Positions 1-9,467 of a DNA stretch of 64,000 bases are shown here, piece by piece. The DNA lies in the NCBI RefSeq assembly GCF_900143265.1, contig NZ_FRDJ01000006.1, forward strand, positions 61,947 to 125,946, written 5' to 3'. A model generated the notes under the pieces. The model saw only the letters and a program-made list of their open reading frames with translations, ran no database searches and had not been told where the DNA came from. The stretch comes from Fervidobacterium gondwanense DSM 13020 (GTDB taxonomy: Bacteria; Thermotogota; Thermotogae; Thermotogales; Fervidobacteriaceae). Position 1 is the stretch's first letter. Each line of letters opens with the position of its first letter. Position numbers and translations under genes: made by a program.

Positions 1-1204
1 TTCTTTTCTGAAGCAAGCTGATAAAACGAATAACGAAAATGTAAATGAGGAGAAAGAAATCTTTCTTGACTTTGGGCAAGAAACACGAATAACGAAGGTT
101 TTGAAAGTCAACGACGAGTATTTAGTTGTAGGTGATGTACTGACAAACGAGAAGGAAAAATACCAGATCTTTTTAGCAAAGTTGGATAAAGATGGCAATA
201 TAATTTCAAAAACGTTTTTTGGAAACGATGGAGACGAATTTGCATATGATGTTATTAAGGAGAGCGACGGTTACATAGTCGTAGGGGTTTCTTCTTCAAA
301 AAGTTTCGGAGTCCGTGGCAGGTACGATGCTCTGCTTATAAAATACAATGAACAAGGAAAAATCCTTTGGTACAAAGTTTACGGAGGACCTGACTGGGAT
401 AGAGCATACAAAGTTCTGAAAACAGAGAACGGATACGTCATCGTAGGTGATAATTACGCAAAAGGCGGAGATGTGTCGCAAAATTTTGGCGAACACGACT
501 ACTGGATTGTGAGCTTGTCAAGAGATGGAAAGATTCTATGGGACAGGAGCTTTGGCGGTATAAGATGGGATAGAGCGTATTCAGGTGGCTATGTTGAAGC
601 ACAAAAATTGATTCTCTCTGTCGGTTCTTCAAACTCGTTCACAGATGGGAATCGGTACGATGGATACGTTGTAGCTTACGATACAAAGGGTAATTTAGTT
701 TGGAAGTCTACGTTAACAAACTCTTATACACTGTGGCCTCTCGATTTAGTTGTTACAAATAACTCAATTTACGTCGCAGGATATGTTTACGAAAAACTGT
801 CGTCAGACTCTGCTGGCAACAATTCGCAAAATGCCTTAGGAGTTGAAAAGGGCTTCATCGCAAAGCTTTCGGAAAGCGGTCAAGTCGTATACCTTAAAAC
901 GTTTGGAGAAAATGCGAGAATACATTCGATAGCCGTTGATTCTTCAACAATAGATAACAAAGATGAGAGCAAGACAATCATGTTTGTTGGTTATAAAACC
1001 GATAAAGACGTAAAGATACCGTGGTATGGTTCTTTCATCTTCCGAACGGATATGGAGAAACCTACTATTATAGAAAAATACTTGGACACAGAATATGGTA
1101 TGTTGTTTAACATTCTAAAATCAGAAGATGGAGTCGTTATATCCGGAAGCAGTATGAAAGAAGGGAAAATTGTTGGGCTACTGAGGATAATGCCAAATAT
1201 ATAA
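1..1204 (+). CDS. Beta-propeller-like repeat protein, 5' end outside window
   Basis: The reading frame is open from base 2, so the gene begins before the window; the TTG at 101 is only an internal codon. The visible part has repeated units of about 45-50 residues of the type 'YxVVGxxxSxSFGxxGRYDALLIKYNxxGxxLW', with recurring WDRAY and GYVIVGD motifs. Such repeats are typical of exported beta-propeller-like proteins that report no enzymatic motif. The N-terminal signal that would fix its location cannot be seen. The stop at 1202-1204 lies 12 bases from the convergent response regulator gene. Function unknown; a cell-surface or periplasmic propeller is an inference from the repeats. Confidence 0.6.
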   Translation, partial: SFLKQADKTNNENVNEEKEIFLDFGQETRITKVLKVNDEYLVVGDVLTNEKEKYQIFLAKLDKDGNIISKTFFGNDGDEFAYDVIKESDGYIVVGVSSSKSFGVRGRYDALLIKYNEQGKILWYKVYGGPDWDRAYKVLKTENGYVIVGDNYAKGGDVSQNFGEHDYWIVSLSRDGKILWDRSFGGIRWDRAYSGGYVEAQKLILSVGSSNSFTDGNRYDGYVVAYDTKGNLVWKSTLTNSYTLWPLDLVVTNNSIYVAGYVYEKLSSDSAGNNSQNALGVEKGFIAKLSESGQVVYLKTFGENARIHSIAVDSSTIDNKDESKTIMFVGYKTDKDVKIPWYGSFIFRTDMEKPTIIEKYLDTEYGMLFNILKSEDGVVISGSSMKEGKIVGLLRIMPNI

Positions 1205-1215
1205 GTGCTTAAGTC

Positions 1216-1947
1216 TTATTCGAGCAACTCTTTTAAAGACTCCTTGTAATTTCTTCCAACTGGCACAATATCGCCATTTGAAAGTTCGAGGGCCACGCTC
1301 CCAAAGTAATTCCTGATTATTTTCTTTATGTGCTCAACATTTATAATATACGATTTATGAACTCTAAGGAATTTTTCCGCAGGTAGTTTTTCTTCACAAA
1401 CCTTTAAAGAAGTTTTCGTAGTCAATTTTTCTTCATTTGAGACGACAACTACTTCACCTTCGCTTGCGTAAATGTATAAAATTTTGCTGATATCCAAAAA
1501 CAACACCTCTCCGTCAACTTCGACGGAGAATTTTTCTTTTTTCATCTTCTTTATGAATTCTCTCATTTTTGACTCTTGAAGTACGTCCTCTTTGTTGCTT
1601 TCTATAATCTTCCTTACCTTCTCGATAGCAGTCTTCAAGCGTTCTTCCCTTATAGGTTTTAAAAGATAGTCAATTGCATTTTCTTCGAAAGCCTTTACAG
1701 CGTATTCTGAATAAGCAGTCGTAAATATCACATAAGGCCTATGCTTGACGTTTTCAAGAACATAAAAACCGTCGTATTCTCCCAAGTTTATATCTAGAAA
1801 AACCAAATCGGGCATTTTTGTATTGATCATCTCGATAGCTTCACGTGCGTTAGATGCTATGCCTAATATATCTAAACCTTCCTCTTTCAACATCTTTTCA
1901 AGTACAAGAGCAAGCAACTTTTCATCTTCAACAATTACACAAGTCAT
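1216..1947 (-). CDS. LytTR-family response regulator
   Basis: A 243-residue response regulator. Residues 1-120 form a receiver domain with the acidic pair E7/D8, the phospho-acceptor D52 in 'FLDINLG' and the conserved lysine in 'LLKP' near residue 97. Residues about 140-243 form a LytTR DNA-binding domain ('FLRVHKSYIINVEHI' is its typical core). It is the last gene of a minus-strand group, 43 bases after the sensor kinase, so the two are almost certainly partners. The ATG is preceded by GGAGGTAAAGGTGAG. LytTR regulators usually control cell-surface or transport genes; the target here is not visible. Confidence 0.93.
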   Translation of the reverse strand: MTCVIVEDEKLLALVLEKMLKEEGLDILGIASNAREAIEMINTKMPDLVFLDINLGEYDGFYVLENVKHRPYVIFTTAYSEYAVKAFEENAIDYLLKPIREERLKTAIEKVRKIIESNKEDVLQESKMREFIKKMKKEKFSVEVDGEVLFLDISKILYIYASEGEVVVVSNEEKLTTKTSLKVCEEKLPAEKFLRVHKSYIINVEHIKKIIRNYFGSVALELSNGDIVPVGRNYKESLKELLE

Positions 1948-1990
1948 ATTCTCACCTTTACCTCCAATTCACTAATTTTATGTCAAACTC

Positions 1991-2980
1991 TTAGCGGGTA
2001 GCAAGCCATCTCAGAAATACCTTTGTTCCTTTTCCTGGTGATGTCTCATAAATTAATTCTGAATCCTTATCGAACGTTTTCAGCAAATTCTCAACCATCT
2101 GTAGACCTGCACCCTTCACGATTTCTGATGCACCCTTTCCATTGTCTTGAATACTCAAGAGAATAAATCCATCCGTTTGCTTAGCTTCTATTGTTATAAC
2201 ACCACTGTTTGTAGACTTGGTTACACCATGAATTATCGAGTTTTCCACAATCGGCTGAAGGATTAGAGACGGAATTTTCACACCCTCACATTCCGGCTGA
2301 ATGTCTATCATATAGTCAAAATTGCTCAACCTGATCTTCTGTATATCCAAATACTTCTTCACTAAGGAGATTTCATCTTTCAACGTCCAAACTTCAGGAG
2401 CTTCCAGAACTGCTCTAAAAAGCTCTGAAAGATTTATAAGATACTCGCGCAATTTGTCATTGCTTTCTCCAAGGTCAATCATTGAAACCGCAGTGCTCAT
2501 AGAATTGAACAGAAAATGAGGATTAGTTTTGTACCTGAAAACCTGCATCCTTAACTTCATCTGGGCTTCATTAAGCTTTTTATACTCTATAACCTGCCTC
2601 TCAAGCTCTCTTTTTAGAGCAACGTAAGATACTCCAAAGGATACCAAGAGAAATGTTGAAACCACAAGTAACGCATTCAAGAAATTGCTCAAAGTATCTA
2701 TCGGATATCTGTCAATCCACATGTTAAACAGATTGGCAAAAAGGAAACCCAAACCAACTACTGCAACTACAAGGAGTGAAAAATACAAAAGTTTGATCTG
2801 CTTTGTCGCATTAACTAATTCTTTACCCCACATTCTAAAAACATAGTACGTTATACCGACAGTATTCACAATCAAAAAAGTAGCAATTACTGAGAACAAA
2901 TAAAGATTCGACGGAACGAAATACATTATGTAAACAAAGATGATAAGTGATATGAGTTGAAGAAAAAGAAATACCCGCAA
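1991..2980 (-). CDS. LytS-type sensor histidine kinase
   Basis: A 329-residue membrane histidine kinase. Four hydrophobic segments lie in the first 120 residues, followed by a short coiled region, a His_kinase (LytS/YehU type) motif 'NPHFLFNS' with the phospho-accepting H155, and a C-terminal HATPase domain with the N box 'PIVENSIIHG' and G box 'DNGKG'. It starts with TTG at 2978-2980 behind AAGGAG at an 8-base spacing. The kinase sits between a small membrane protein and a LytTR regulator on the same strand, so the three are probably co-transcribed. No extracellular sensor domain is visible; the signal is probably read within the membrane or through the neighbouring membrane protein (inference). 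Confidence 0.92.
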   Translation of the reverse strand: MRVFLFLQLISLIIFVYIMYFVPSNLYLFSVIATFLIVNTVGITYYVFRMWGKELVNATKQIKLLYFSLLVVAVVGLGFLFANLFNMWIDRYPIDTLSNFLNALLVVSTFLLVSFGVSYVALKRELERQVIEYKKLNEAQMKLRMQVFRYKTNPHFLFNSMSTAVSMIDLGESNDKLREYLINLSELFRAVLEAPEVWTLKDEISLVKKYLDIQKIRLSNFDYMIDIQPECEGVKIPSLILQPIVENSIIHGVTKSTNSGVITIEAKQTDGFILLSIQDNGKGASEIVKGAGLQMVENLLKTFDKDSELIYETSPGKGTKVFLRWLATR

Positions 2981-3016
2981 ACTTATCTCTCCTTTAGTCT
3001 TTTCAATTTCACAAAA

Positions 3017-3385
3017 TTAGTGCTTGTTTTTAAAGAACACGAGATTAGAAATCGATCCAACCACAACACTTATAAGCATCCAAGCAAATCCAAATCCCAC
3101 CGAGCCTTTGGCAACAACTGTGAGTAAGATCTGGTATGTAGCGTACTCAGAGAAGAGAAGATACGATAAGAACTGTAGGAGAAAAAAGGAAAAAATAGGC
3201 GAAAGAACAGAAATCAAGAGAATTTCCCTTAAGCTCACCTTTGCTCCCAAGCATAAAGCGTATAGAATAACAAAAAGAACAGGAAAATAGCCGAACGAAA
3301 AATTCGGGAAGAGGCTGTAAAACGTCGAATAAGAATTCACAACGGAAAACATAAGTGAGTGGAACATTATAGCCAACCACTTCAT
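3017..3385 (-). CDS. Small integral membrane protein, unknown
   Basis: A 122-residue, very hydrophobic protein with about four membrane segments (near residues 1-20, 28-50, 55-80 and 88-115) and a short basic C-terminus ('FFKNKH'). I do not recognise a family. It begins with ATG behind GGGGGAG and is the first gene of the minus-strand group leading into the LytS kinase, 36 bases away. Its location suggests it could be an accessory sensor or the transporter monitored by the kinase; that is inference from position only. Confidence 0.6.
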   Translation of the reverse strand: MKWLAIMFHSLMFSVVNSYSTFYSLFPNFSFGYFPVLFVILYALCLGAKVSLREILLISVLSPIFSFFLLQFLSYLLFSEYATYQILLTVVAKGSVGFGFAWMLISVVVGSISNLVFFKNKH

Positions 3386-3486
3386 ATTTCTCCCCCCAAC
3401 TTCTACCTAATTGATATTTTACCACTTTGTGGAATGAATTGTGATAGAATACTAATGTAAATCACTATAAAGTAGAAGGTGAAAAT

Positions 3487-4365
3487 ATGAACTTTAATCC
3501 AGAAGTAGAGAGTAAAAAAATAGAGCGCTTTATAAATGAACTTATTGAGAAACACGGATACAGAGGGGCTGTGATAGGTGTCAGCGGTGGTATTGATTCA
3601 GCTGTCGTACTCGCTCTGTTAGTAAATGCTGTTGGAAAAGCTAAGATAAAAGCATTTATCTTACCAGAAAGAGATAGTTCAAGGCAAAGCATAGAAGATG
3701 CGAAGCTGGTCTGCCAACATTTTGGTGTTGAATACAGAGTAGAAAGTATTACAAAAGCTTTATCAGGTTTAGGTACTTATAAACTATTCCCACCCGCGCT
3801 GTTCATACCCGAAAAACTTAAAATAGTCTACGCAAAAAATAGGTGGAACAGATATGATGACCCATACGCCATGGATTTGCAAAATTCAGGTGATGAGCTC
3901 TTCTTGAAAGGCATAGCATACTACAGATCCAAACATAGGATAAGGATGTGTAAGTTATATTTCGAAGCGGAAAAACTCAACTACTGCGTCGTTGGAACGA
4001 CGAACAAGACTGAACTGAAACTTGGACTTTACGTAAAATGGGGCGACGACTCTGTCGATATCGAACCTATTAAACACCTTTATAAGACACAAGTTTTTGA
4101 GCTTGCAAGGTATCTAAATGTACCCGAGAAGATTATAAAAAAACCACCGACGCCAGATCTTGTCCCCGGTTTGACCGATGAAGAGGCATTTGGAATGACT
4201 TATCAAGAGATTGACAGCATATTGATGGGACTTGAAAAAGAACATGATTTGCTTGAAAAGAACATCAATGACGAGAAATATAAGAGAATAATGAGACTGA
4301 TAGAACTTGCAAAGTACAGGGAGATTAAATCTTTGGGTATTGAGGACGCGAAAGATGAACGATAA
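3487..4365 (+). CDS. nadE: NH3-dependent NAD+ synthetase
   Basis: A 292-residue enzyme of the N-type ATP pyrophosphatase family that amidates nicotinic acid adenine dinucleotide to NAD+. The ATP loop SGGIDS is at residues 33-38 and the conserved 'VVGTTNKTEL' and 'PTPDL' segments follow. There is no N-terminal glutaminase domain, so ammonia is the expected nitrogen donor. The stretch at residues about 95-150 between the two halves is longer than in short bacterial NadE. The gene begins behind AGAAGGTGAA and overlaps the next gene by 11 bases. A putative niacin transporter lies further along in the window (19.8 kb), so NAD salvage is represented twice. Confidence 0.93.
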   Translation: MNFNPEVESKKIERFINELIEKHGYRGAVIGVSGGIDSAVVLALLVNAVGKAKIKAFILPERDSSRQSIEDAKLVCQHFGVEYRVESITKALSGLGTYKLFPPALFIPEKLKIVYAKNRWNRYDDPYAMDLQNSGDELFLKGIAYYRSKHRIRMCKLYFEAEKLNYCVVGTTNKTELKLGLYVKWGDDSVDIEPIKHLYKTQVFELARYLNVPEKIIKKPPTPDLVPGLTDEEAFGMTYQEIDSILMGLEKEHDLLEKNINDEKYKRIMRLIELAKYREIKSLGIEDAKDER

Positions 4366-4864
4366 GAGTCAGAATTCGTTTGACTCAAATGTAGGTTTCA
4401 TATGCGATCTAACAGTTGTTAAGCTCGGCAAGAAACTCAGAATCTTAGGATACGACGTTGAAATAGTGAAAAGCTCAAATATGGCCACGATAGAAAATGT
4501 CGTCAAGACAAAAAACATAAAAAAATTACTAATTACTAAATCTCGCGAATTGGCAAGGAAGCTATCAGGCATATTAGTATTAAGCAACAATGTCAGTGAA
4601 CAAATTGAAGAAGTTCTGTCAAAGATTCAAAGCACAGCGCGAGGAAATCCAAGATGTAGTGAATGCAATGCAGAATTGATAGAATGTTCAAAGGAAGATA
4701 TCGTCGGAAAAGTTCCTACGTACATATTTGAAAGTTTCGAGCGTTTTAAACATTGCCCAAAATGTGGCAAAATATTTTGGGAGGGGTCTCATTTCAAATT
4801 CAGAGGGGTTTGGAACTTAGCCAACACGAAAGACTTTAAACTTCGAAGGGGTGAATCAAAATGA
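4355..4864 (+). CDS. Mut7-C domain protein with zinc ribbon
   Basis: About 169 residues from the ATG at 4355, which has GAGG at a good distance inside the end of nadE; a start 48 bases upstream would lie deep inside nadE without a clear ribosome site. The N-terminal half has a PIN-like Mut7-C pattern: 'FICDLTVVKLGKKLRILGYD' followed by 'LLITKSRELARKL'. The C-terminal half has four cysteines in two CxxC pairs ('RCSEC', 'HCPKCG') and the closing 'IFWEGSH' typical of Mut7-C proteins. This family is thought to be an RNase, but its role in bacteria is poorly known. It overlaps nadE upstream and the sensor kinase downstream (ATGA), so translation of all three appears coupled. Confidence 0.85.
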   Translation: MNDKSQNSFDSNVGFICDLTVVKLGKKLRILGYDVEIVKSSNMATIENVVKTKNIKKLLITKSRELARKLSGILVLSNNVSEQIEEVLSKIQSTARGNPRCSECNAELIECSKEDIVGKVPTYIFESFERFKHCPKCGKIFWEGSHFKFRGVWNLANTKDFKLRRGESK

Positions 4865-7611
4865 TAGGAAGTAAAATATGCAAAGCGCTTACCGATATAT
4901 TTGAAAAAAGCAAATTATCAGAATCAGCACAAAAAGTTGCCGAAGAAATCGCATCTTTTGTTGGAGTCGATAAAATTTCGATCGCTTTTTACGAAAAAAG
5001 CAAATCAGCATACCGTGTACTTTTAAGCAACTTCTTGCCAGTTCAGTCAAAAATCCATTCAAGTATCATAGACAGACGCGATAGTTTGTCGAAGATAAGA
5101 CTTGATGGTGAATTATCTGAATACGGAGAAGCTTACATATCACAGCTGGTCTACGGTGAGTATGGCGATAGTGCTCCTATTGGAATTGTACTCACACCAA
5201 GGCTTCCTTCAAAAATCACTAATTATCGCGAGATTTCAGACTTCTTGGCATTTGCCCTGTGGTTTATTCCAACATACGAACAATCAAAGAATTACTTAAG
5301 CAAATACAGATCCCTTTGGATGCTAACAACACTCTTCGAAAGCGCAAAATCCACCTCAGAAATAATTGAAACTTTTCTGAAAGTAATGGCAGACATACTG
5401 GAAGCAGAAATATCAGCAACTTTGAGAATCAAAGACAAAGTCGAAGTGCAAGTGTATGACCAAAATTCTGGTTCGTTCGATACTTTCAAATTCGAAATGT
5501 CAGAGATGCCAAACGAAACTTTGAGATACTTCAAAGGCACAGAAAAGGTTCTTTATAAACCAGTTGGATTAAATGCGGTACTCAAGGCGAATGTTCTATC
5601 CGCAGTTATTGTACCGGGTGACATCAATTCAGAAGAATGGTACATTTTTGCAAACAAGAAGGCAAAAGATACATATTTGGAATCAAAGTCATTTGATTCT
5701 ATGGATTTGGACTTAGCAAGGGATTCGGTAAGAAGATCCATTCTTGCAAGGGGAAGAGTTGAGTTTGAAAAACGTCTGAGAGAAGAGATTGTAAAACTAA
5801 AGGAATTGCAGGAGAACCATGAAAAGCTTATAGAAGAACAGAAAGAGCAGATAAGAAAAATGAACGCCGTGCATTACATAAGCCAGGCTATGCGAACTAT
5901 GTACAGCGTAAGAAATGTCTACAAGACGTTGCTGTTGGGGCTTACTTCCGGCAGGTTGCTGGGATACAACCGAGCTTTATTACTCGTATACGATGAAAAA
6001 CGGGACACACTAATTGGAAAAATGTGGTTCGGACCAGACAGTGAAAACGTGGAGGAAGATTGGAAAAAAGCCAATCAAAGAGCAATGAGATATGCAGATG
6101 TTGTTCAGTACCTAAGGGAAGAAGCTATGACGATTGAAATAAACAATAGACTAACAGAGCAAATCGAAAACAGAATATTTCCATATAAGGCGCATCCGAT
6201 ACTTGAAAAGTGTGTACTGAGAAAGAAGATATTTGTTGGAACCGAAAGATTGATCGACTCTATGGGAGTAGATGTTGCGGACATCGTTAATCTGCTCGGC
6301 ACAAAAGAATTTGCTGTAATACCACTTGTAGGACGAGAAGGCACATTTGGAGTAGTGATAGTGGATAATTTCTACACAAAAAAACCTATCAGAGAAAGTG
6401 ATATAGATATCTTAAAAATAATTTCTGACAGTGCAGGGCTCGCAATAGAGACCGCACTTAACTATGAAGAATTGCGTAATAAAACTGCATCGCTTGAAAG
6501 GCAGAAGAGTCTCATTGAATATTTACGCGAGTTCTCAGATTCTGTACTCCAAAACATGTCCTCAGCGATAATCGTTTTAGACAGAGAAGGGAAAGTGAAC
6601 GAGTGGAACAAAAAAGCTGAAATTTACTTCGGTCGACCCAAGGAACAAATGACAGGCATAGAATTAAGATCACTCGGACCTGAATTTGAGGATATACAAG
6701 AAATGTCTTTTCAAAGTATGAGAATTAAAGAAGAGATAAACTTAAGTAATTACTTAATCTCATTGGGCGGTCAGGAAAGGTATTACGACATCCGCATAAC
6801 ACCATTTTGGGATACGGAGAGAATAATGCTCCGAGGCGTTATAATAACCCTTGATGATGTAACAGATAGAGTTAATTTAGAAAAAGAACGCAAGAAGCAA
6901 GAGAAACTTGCTGCACTTGGTGAAATGGCTGCAAGAGTTGCACATGAATTAAGGAACCCCATTTCAGTTCTTGGAGGATTTATTAAAAGACTTCAAAAGA
7001 ACGTTGATAACCCTGATGCAAGGAGTAGGTATGTAAAAATAATAGAAGACGAAGTATTACGCCTTGAACAAATAGTGAACGAAATACTTGATTTTAGCAG
7101 AGAACCGAGATCATTGGAATTCCGGTATTTCAATATAAACAAACTCATAAACGATGTGTATATTCTCTTGGAAGAAAAAATCCGAGAAAAGAACATACTT
7201 TTCACATTTAATGCCGATTCCGAAGAAATAACAGTATATGCTGAATACTCAAGAATGAAGCAGGTTGTAATAAATTTATTGCAAAATGCAATTGAAGCTA
7301 CTCCAAATGATGGTAAGATATTAATAGAAACTAAAATCAAACTCGACAAAGTCCTGGTATCTGTCTGGAATGAAGGGAAACCGATAGACAAAGAAACTGC
7401 AGATAAACTTTTTACACCGTTTTTCACCACTAAGGTCTACGGTACCGGACTGGGACTGGCTATATGCAAGAAAATTGTTGAGGATGAGCATAAAGGAAAG
7501 ATATACCATGAAGCAACCGATAACGGTAATCGCTTTGTCGTTGAAATCCCCAAGGTGGAAGACACACAAGTACCTGAAGGAAATTTGAACAGTCAAATAG
7601 ACAATAATTAA
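4861..7611 (+). CDS. GAF/PAS sensor histidine kinase
   Basis: A 916-residue cytoplasmic histidine kinase without obvious membrane segments. An N-terminal region (about 1-300) looks like degenerate GAF domains, a coiled coil follows near 300-335, a GAF domain is at about 345-540, a PAS domain at about 560-670 ('IIVLDREGKVNEWNKKAE'), then HisKA with the phospho-accepting H695 in 'VAHELRNP' and a HATPase domain with 'LLQNAIEAT' and 'GTGLGLAICKK'. The start ATG overlaps the previous stop as ATGA. No response regulator is adjacent; it would have to be encoded elsewhere. Location beside nadE and panD is unusual for a kinase, and the signal is unknown. Confidence 0.92.
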   Translation: MIGSKICKALTDIFEKSKLSESAQKVAEEIASFVGVDKISIAFYEKSKSAYRVLLSNFLPVQSKIHSSIIDRRDSLSKIRLDGELSEYGEAYISQLVYGEYGDSAPIGIVLTPRLPSKITNYREISDFLAFALWFIPTYEQSKNYLSKYRSLWMLTTLFESAKSTSEIIETFLKVMADILEAEISATLRIKDKVEVQVYDQNSGSFDTFKFEMSEMPNETLRYFKGTEKVLYKPVGLNAVLKANVLSAVIVPGDINSEEWYIFANKKAKDTYLESKSFDSMDLDLARDSVRRSILARGRVEFEKRLREEIVKLKELQENHEKLIEEQKEQIRKMNAVHYISQAMRTMYSVRNVYKTLLLGLTSGRLLGYNRALLLVYDEKRDTLIGKMWFGPDSENVEEDWKKANQRAMRYADVVQYLREEAMTIEINNRLTEQIENRIFPYKAHPILEKCVLRKKIFVGTERLIDSMGVDVADIVNLLGTKEFAVIPLVGREGTFGVVIVDNFYTKKPIRESDIDILKIISDSAGLAIETALNYEELRNKTASLERQKSLIEYLREFSDSVLQNMSSAIIVLDREGKVNEWNKKAEIYFGRPKEQMTGIELRSLGPEFEDIQEMSFQSMRIKEEINLSNYLISLGGQERYYDIRITPFWDTERIMLRGVIITLDDVTDRVNLEKERKKQEKLAALGEMAARVAHELRNPISVLGGFIKRLQKNVDNPDARSRYVKIIEDEVLRLEQIVNEILDFSREPRSLEFRYFNINKLINDVYILLEEKIREKNILFTFNADSEEITVYAEYSRMKQVVINLLQNAIEATPNDGKILIETKIKLDKVLVSVWNEGKPIDKETADKLFTPFFTTKVYGTGLGLAICKKIVEDEHKGKIYHEATDNGNRFVVEIPKVEDTQVPEGNLNSQIDNN

Positions 7612-7628
7612 AAAGGAGGAGTACAAAA

Positions 7629-7979
7629 ATGATGGAAATTATGCTTAAAGCAAAGATTCATATGGCAACCATCACGGAAAAGGAAATTGAATATGAAGGA
7701 AGTATAGGTATCGATGAAGAACTATTAGAATTGAGTGGAATAAAGATAAACGAAATGGTAATAGTCTCGGATGTCAACAACGGAAATAGACTAACAACGT
7801 ATGTGATACCGGAACCCCGTGGTTCAAGAAAGATTTCATTGAACGGCGCGGCTGCAAGACTTGTTGAAAAGGGAGACAGAATAATAATAATGGCATTTTC
7901 AATATACGATCCAAATGAATACAAAGGACCCAAGATTCTGATATTGAATCCAGACAATACTGTCAAAGAGATTAGGTGA
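7629..7979 (+). CDS. panD: Aspartate 1-decarboxylase
   Basis: A 116-residue pyruvoyl-dependent enzyme that makes beta-alanine for pantothenate and coenzyme A. The self-cleavage site Gly-Ser lies in 'YEGS' about residues 23-26, matching the family position, and 'NGAAARLVEKGD' is the other well conserved segment. The protein starts 'MMEIMLKAKIH', which lines up with the family N-terminus. AAAGGAGGAG is just upstream of two consecutive ATG codons, so the start could be 7629 or 7632. It follows the sensor kinase by 17 bases and is probably in the same transcript. Confidence 0.95.
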   Translation: MMEIMLKAKIHMATITEKEIEYEGSIGIDEELLELSGIKINEMVIVSDVNNGNRLTTYVIPEPRGSRKISLNGAAARLVEKGDRIIIMAFSIYDPNEYKGPKILILNPDNTVKEIR

Positions 7980-8038
7980 CATTCAACCAGAAAAATTATC
8001 GGCACGCTCTCTGATTTGCTCTTGCAAGGGGGAATAGC

Positions 8039-9418
8039 ATGAATGTAGTCATTTCCGTAACACCGGACAAGATGGAAGCTTACATAAAACTTTCGAATAT
8101 ACTTCCGGGAGAGAATGTCACTTTAGATAAATTAACGGAAGAAATAAGAAAAGCGAAAATAACACACAACATAGATTTGGGGGCTCTTCGGCACCTGTGT
8201 GAAGAGCCGGTTGAGGACACACCTGTGCTTTTTGCCCGCGGTGATTTACCAAAGAATGGAGAAGACGGAAGAATAATATTTGAAGTACTGAGTCAAAGAT
8301 CTTTCACCACTTCCGGAAACAAAGTTGATTTCAGAGAGTTTCCAGTGCAGAAAAGAATAATCGTCAAAAGTGGTCAGAAAATTGCAACCATTTATCCACC
8401 AACAGAAGGCATCCCGGGTCGAAATGTCTACGGAGAACCCGTTCCGGCTAAGAAAGGCAACGAAGCAAAAGTAGTACTTGGAAAGAACGTTGCACTTAGC
8501 GAAGATGGAATGCACATAATTGCAACAAACGAAGGAATATTAAAAATAGATATTGAAAAGGGAATGATTGAAGTAAGTGAATACTTAGAAATAGATGGAG
8601 ACGTTAACTATGAAACTGGAAACGTCGAATTCCCCGGTGTAGTTTTAGTGAAAGGCGATGTAAAACCAGGCTTTATAGTTCGCGCAAAAGGGGACGTTGA
8701 AGTCAATGGTGTTGCAGAGGCTTCAACAGTAATCTCGTTAGAAGGAAATGTAAGAGTTTCTGGTGTAAAAGGTAAGGATAAAGGATTGATAAAGGCAAAA
8801 AAGGATGTGCATGTAAAGTACGCCGAAGCGGTAACAATAGAAGCCGAGAATCTCTACTTCGAATCCAATCTGATGAACTGCACTGTAAGGGTCACGAATT
8901 CTATAATCGGGACAGGACCTCGTGCGAATATCATCGGTGGCGAATACATCGCGCTATCAAAAATAGAAGCCGAAGAAATAGGTTCAGACTTTGGCGTTAA
9001 TACATATCTGGAAGTTGGTGTAAACCCTTACATTCGCGAAGAACTGAAATTACTAAATGTCCAAATAGAAACAGATAAGACAAGCTTACAAAAGTTAATC
9101 AATATCGTAAAGCAATACAAGGAAATGAAAGAAAAAGGAGTGACTATACCTCCGGATAAAGAAGAACAGTTCTCTAAAGTAACAAGAACACTCATTAACC
9201 TTCGGGAACAACTCGAGAGAAATTTAAAAAGAAAGCAAGAACTTGAAGAGAAACTGTCCGTTATGCGTTATCAATGCTCAGTCGTAGCAAGAAAAGTATT
9301 ATATCCTGGTGTTGAAGTCTTTATGCATGATGCAAGGTACATGACGGACAGACCATTGCCAAAGGTAGTTCTTAAATACGAAGACGGAAAGATAATTGCC
9401 GGAGGATATGGGGGGTAA
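8039..9418 (+). CDS. FapA-family (DUF342) protein
   Basis: A 459-residue protein of the FapA/DUF342 family. An N-terminal region (about 1-160) carries 'IYPPTEGIPGRNVYGEPVPA', the hallmark of the family. A repeat-rich beta-helix follows (about 170-320; 'GNVEFPGVVLVKGDVKPGF', 'AKGDVEVNGVAEAS'). A coiled coil lies at about 325-425 and a short C-terminal beta region follows. Members are widespread in Bacillota and Thermotogota and are linked to polymer or cell-envelope functions, but the biochemical role is not settled. ATG behind AAGGGGGAATAGC. It lies between panD and the isomerase gene, all on one strand. Confidence 0.88.
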   Translation: MNVVISVTPDKMEAYIKLSNILPGENVTLDKLTEEIRKAKITHNIDLGALRHLCEEPVEDTPVLFARGDLPKNGEDGRIIFEVLSQRSFTTSGNKVDFREFPVQKRIIVKSGQKIATIYPPTEGIPGRNVYGEPVPAKKGNEAKVVLGKNVALSEDGMHIIATNEGILKIDIEKGMIEVSEYLEIDGDVNYETGNVEFPGVVLVKGDVKPGFIVRAKGDVEVNGVAEASTVISLEGNVRVSGVKGKDKGLIKAKKDVHVKYAEAVTIEAENLYFESNLMNCTVRVTNSIIGTGPRANIIGGEYIALSKIEAEEIGSDFGVNTYLEVGVNPYIREELKLLNVQIETDKTSLQKLINIVKQYKEMKEKGVTIPPDKEEQFSKVTRTLINLREQLERNLKRKQELEEKLSVMRYQCSVVARKVLYPGVEVFMHDARYMTDRPLPKVVLKYEDGKIIAGGYGG

Positions 9419-9467
9419 AACCTCAACTCTCTTGGCTTTCTAAATTTTAAAAAATAGGAGGGTTAAG

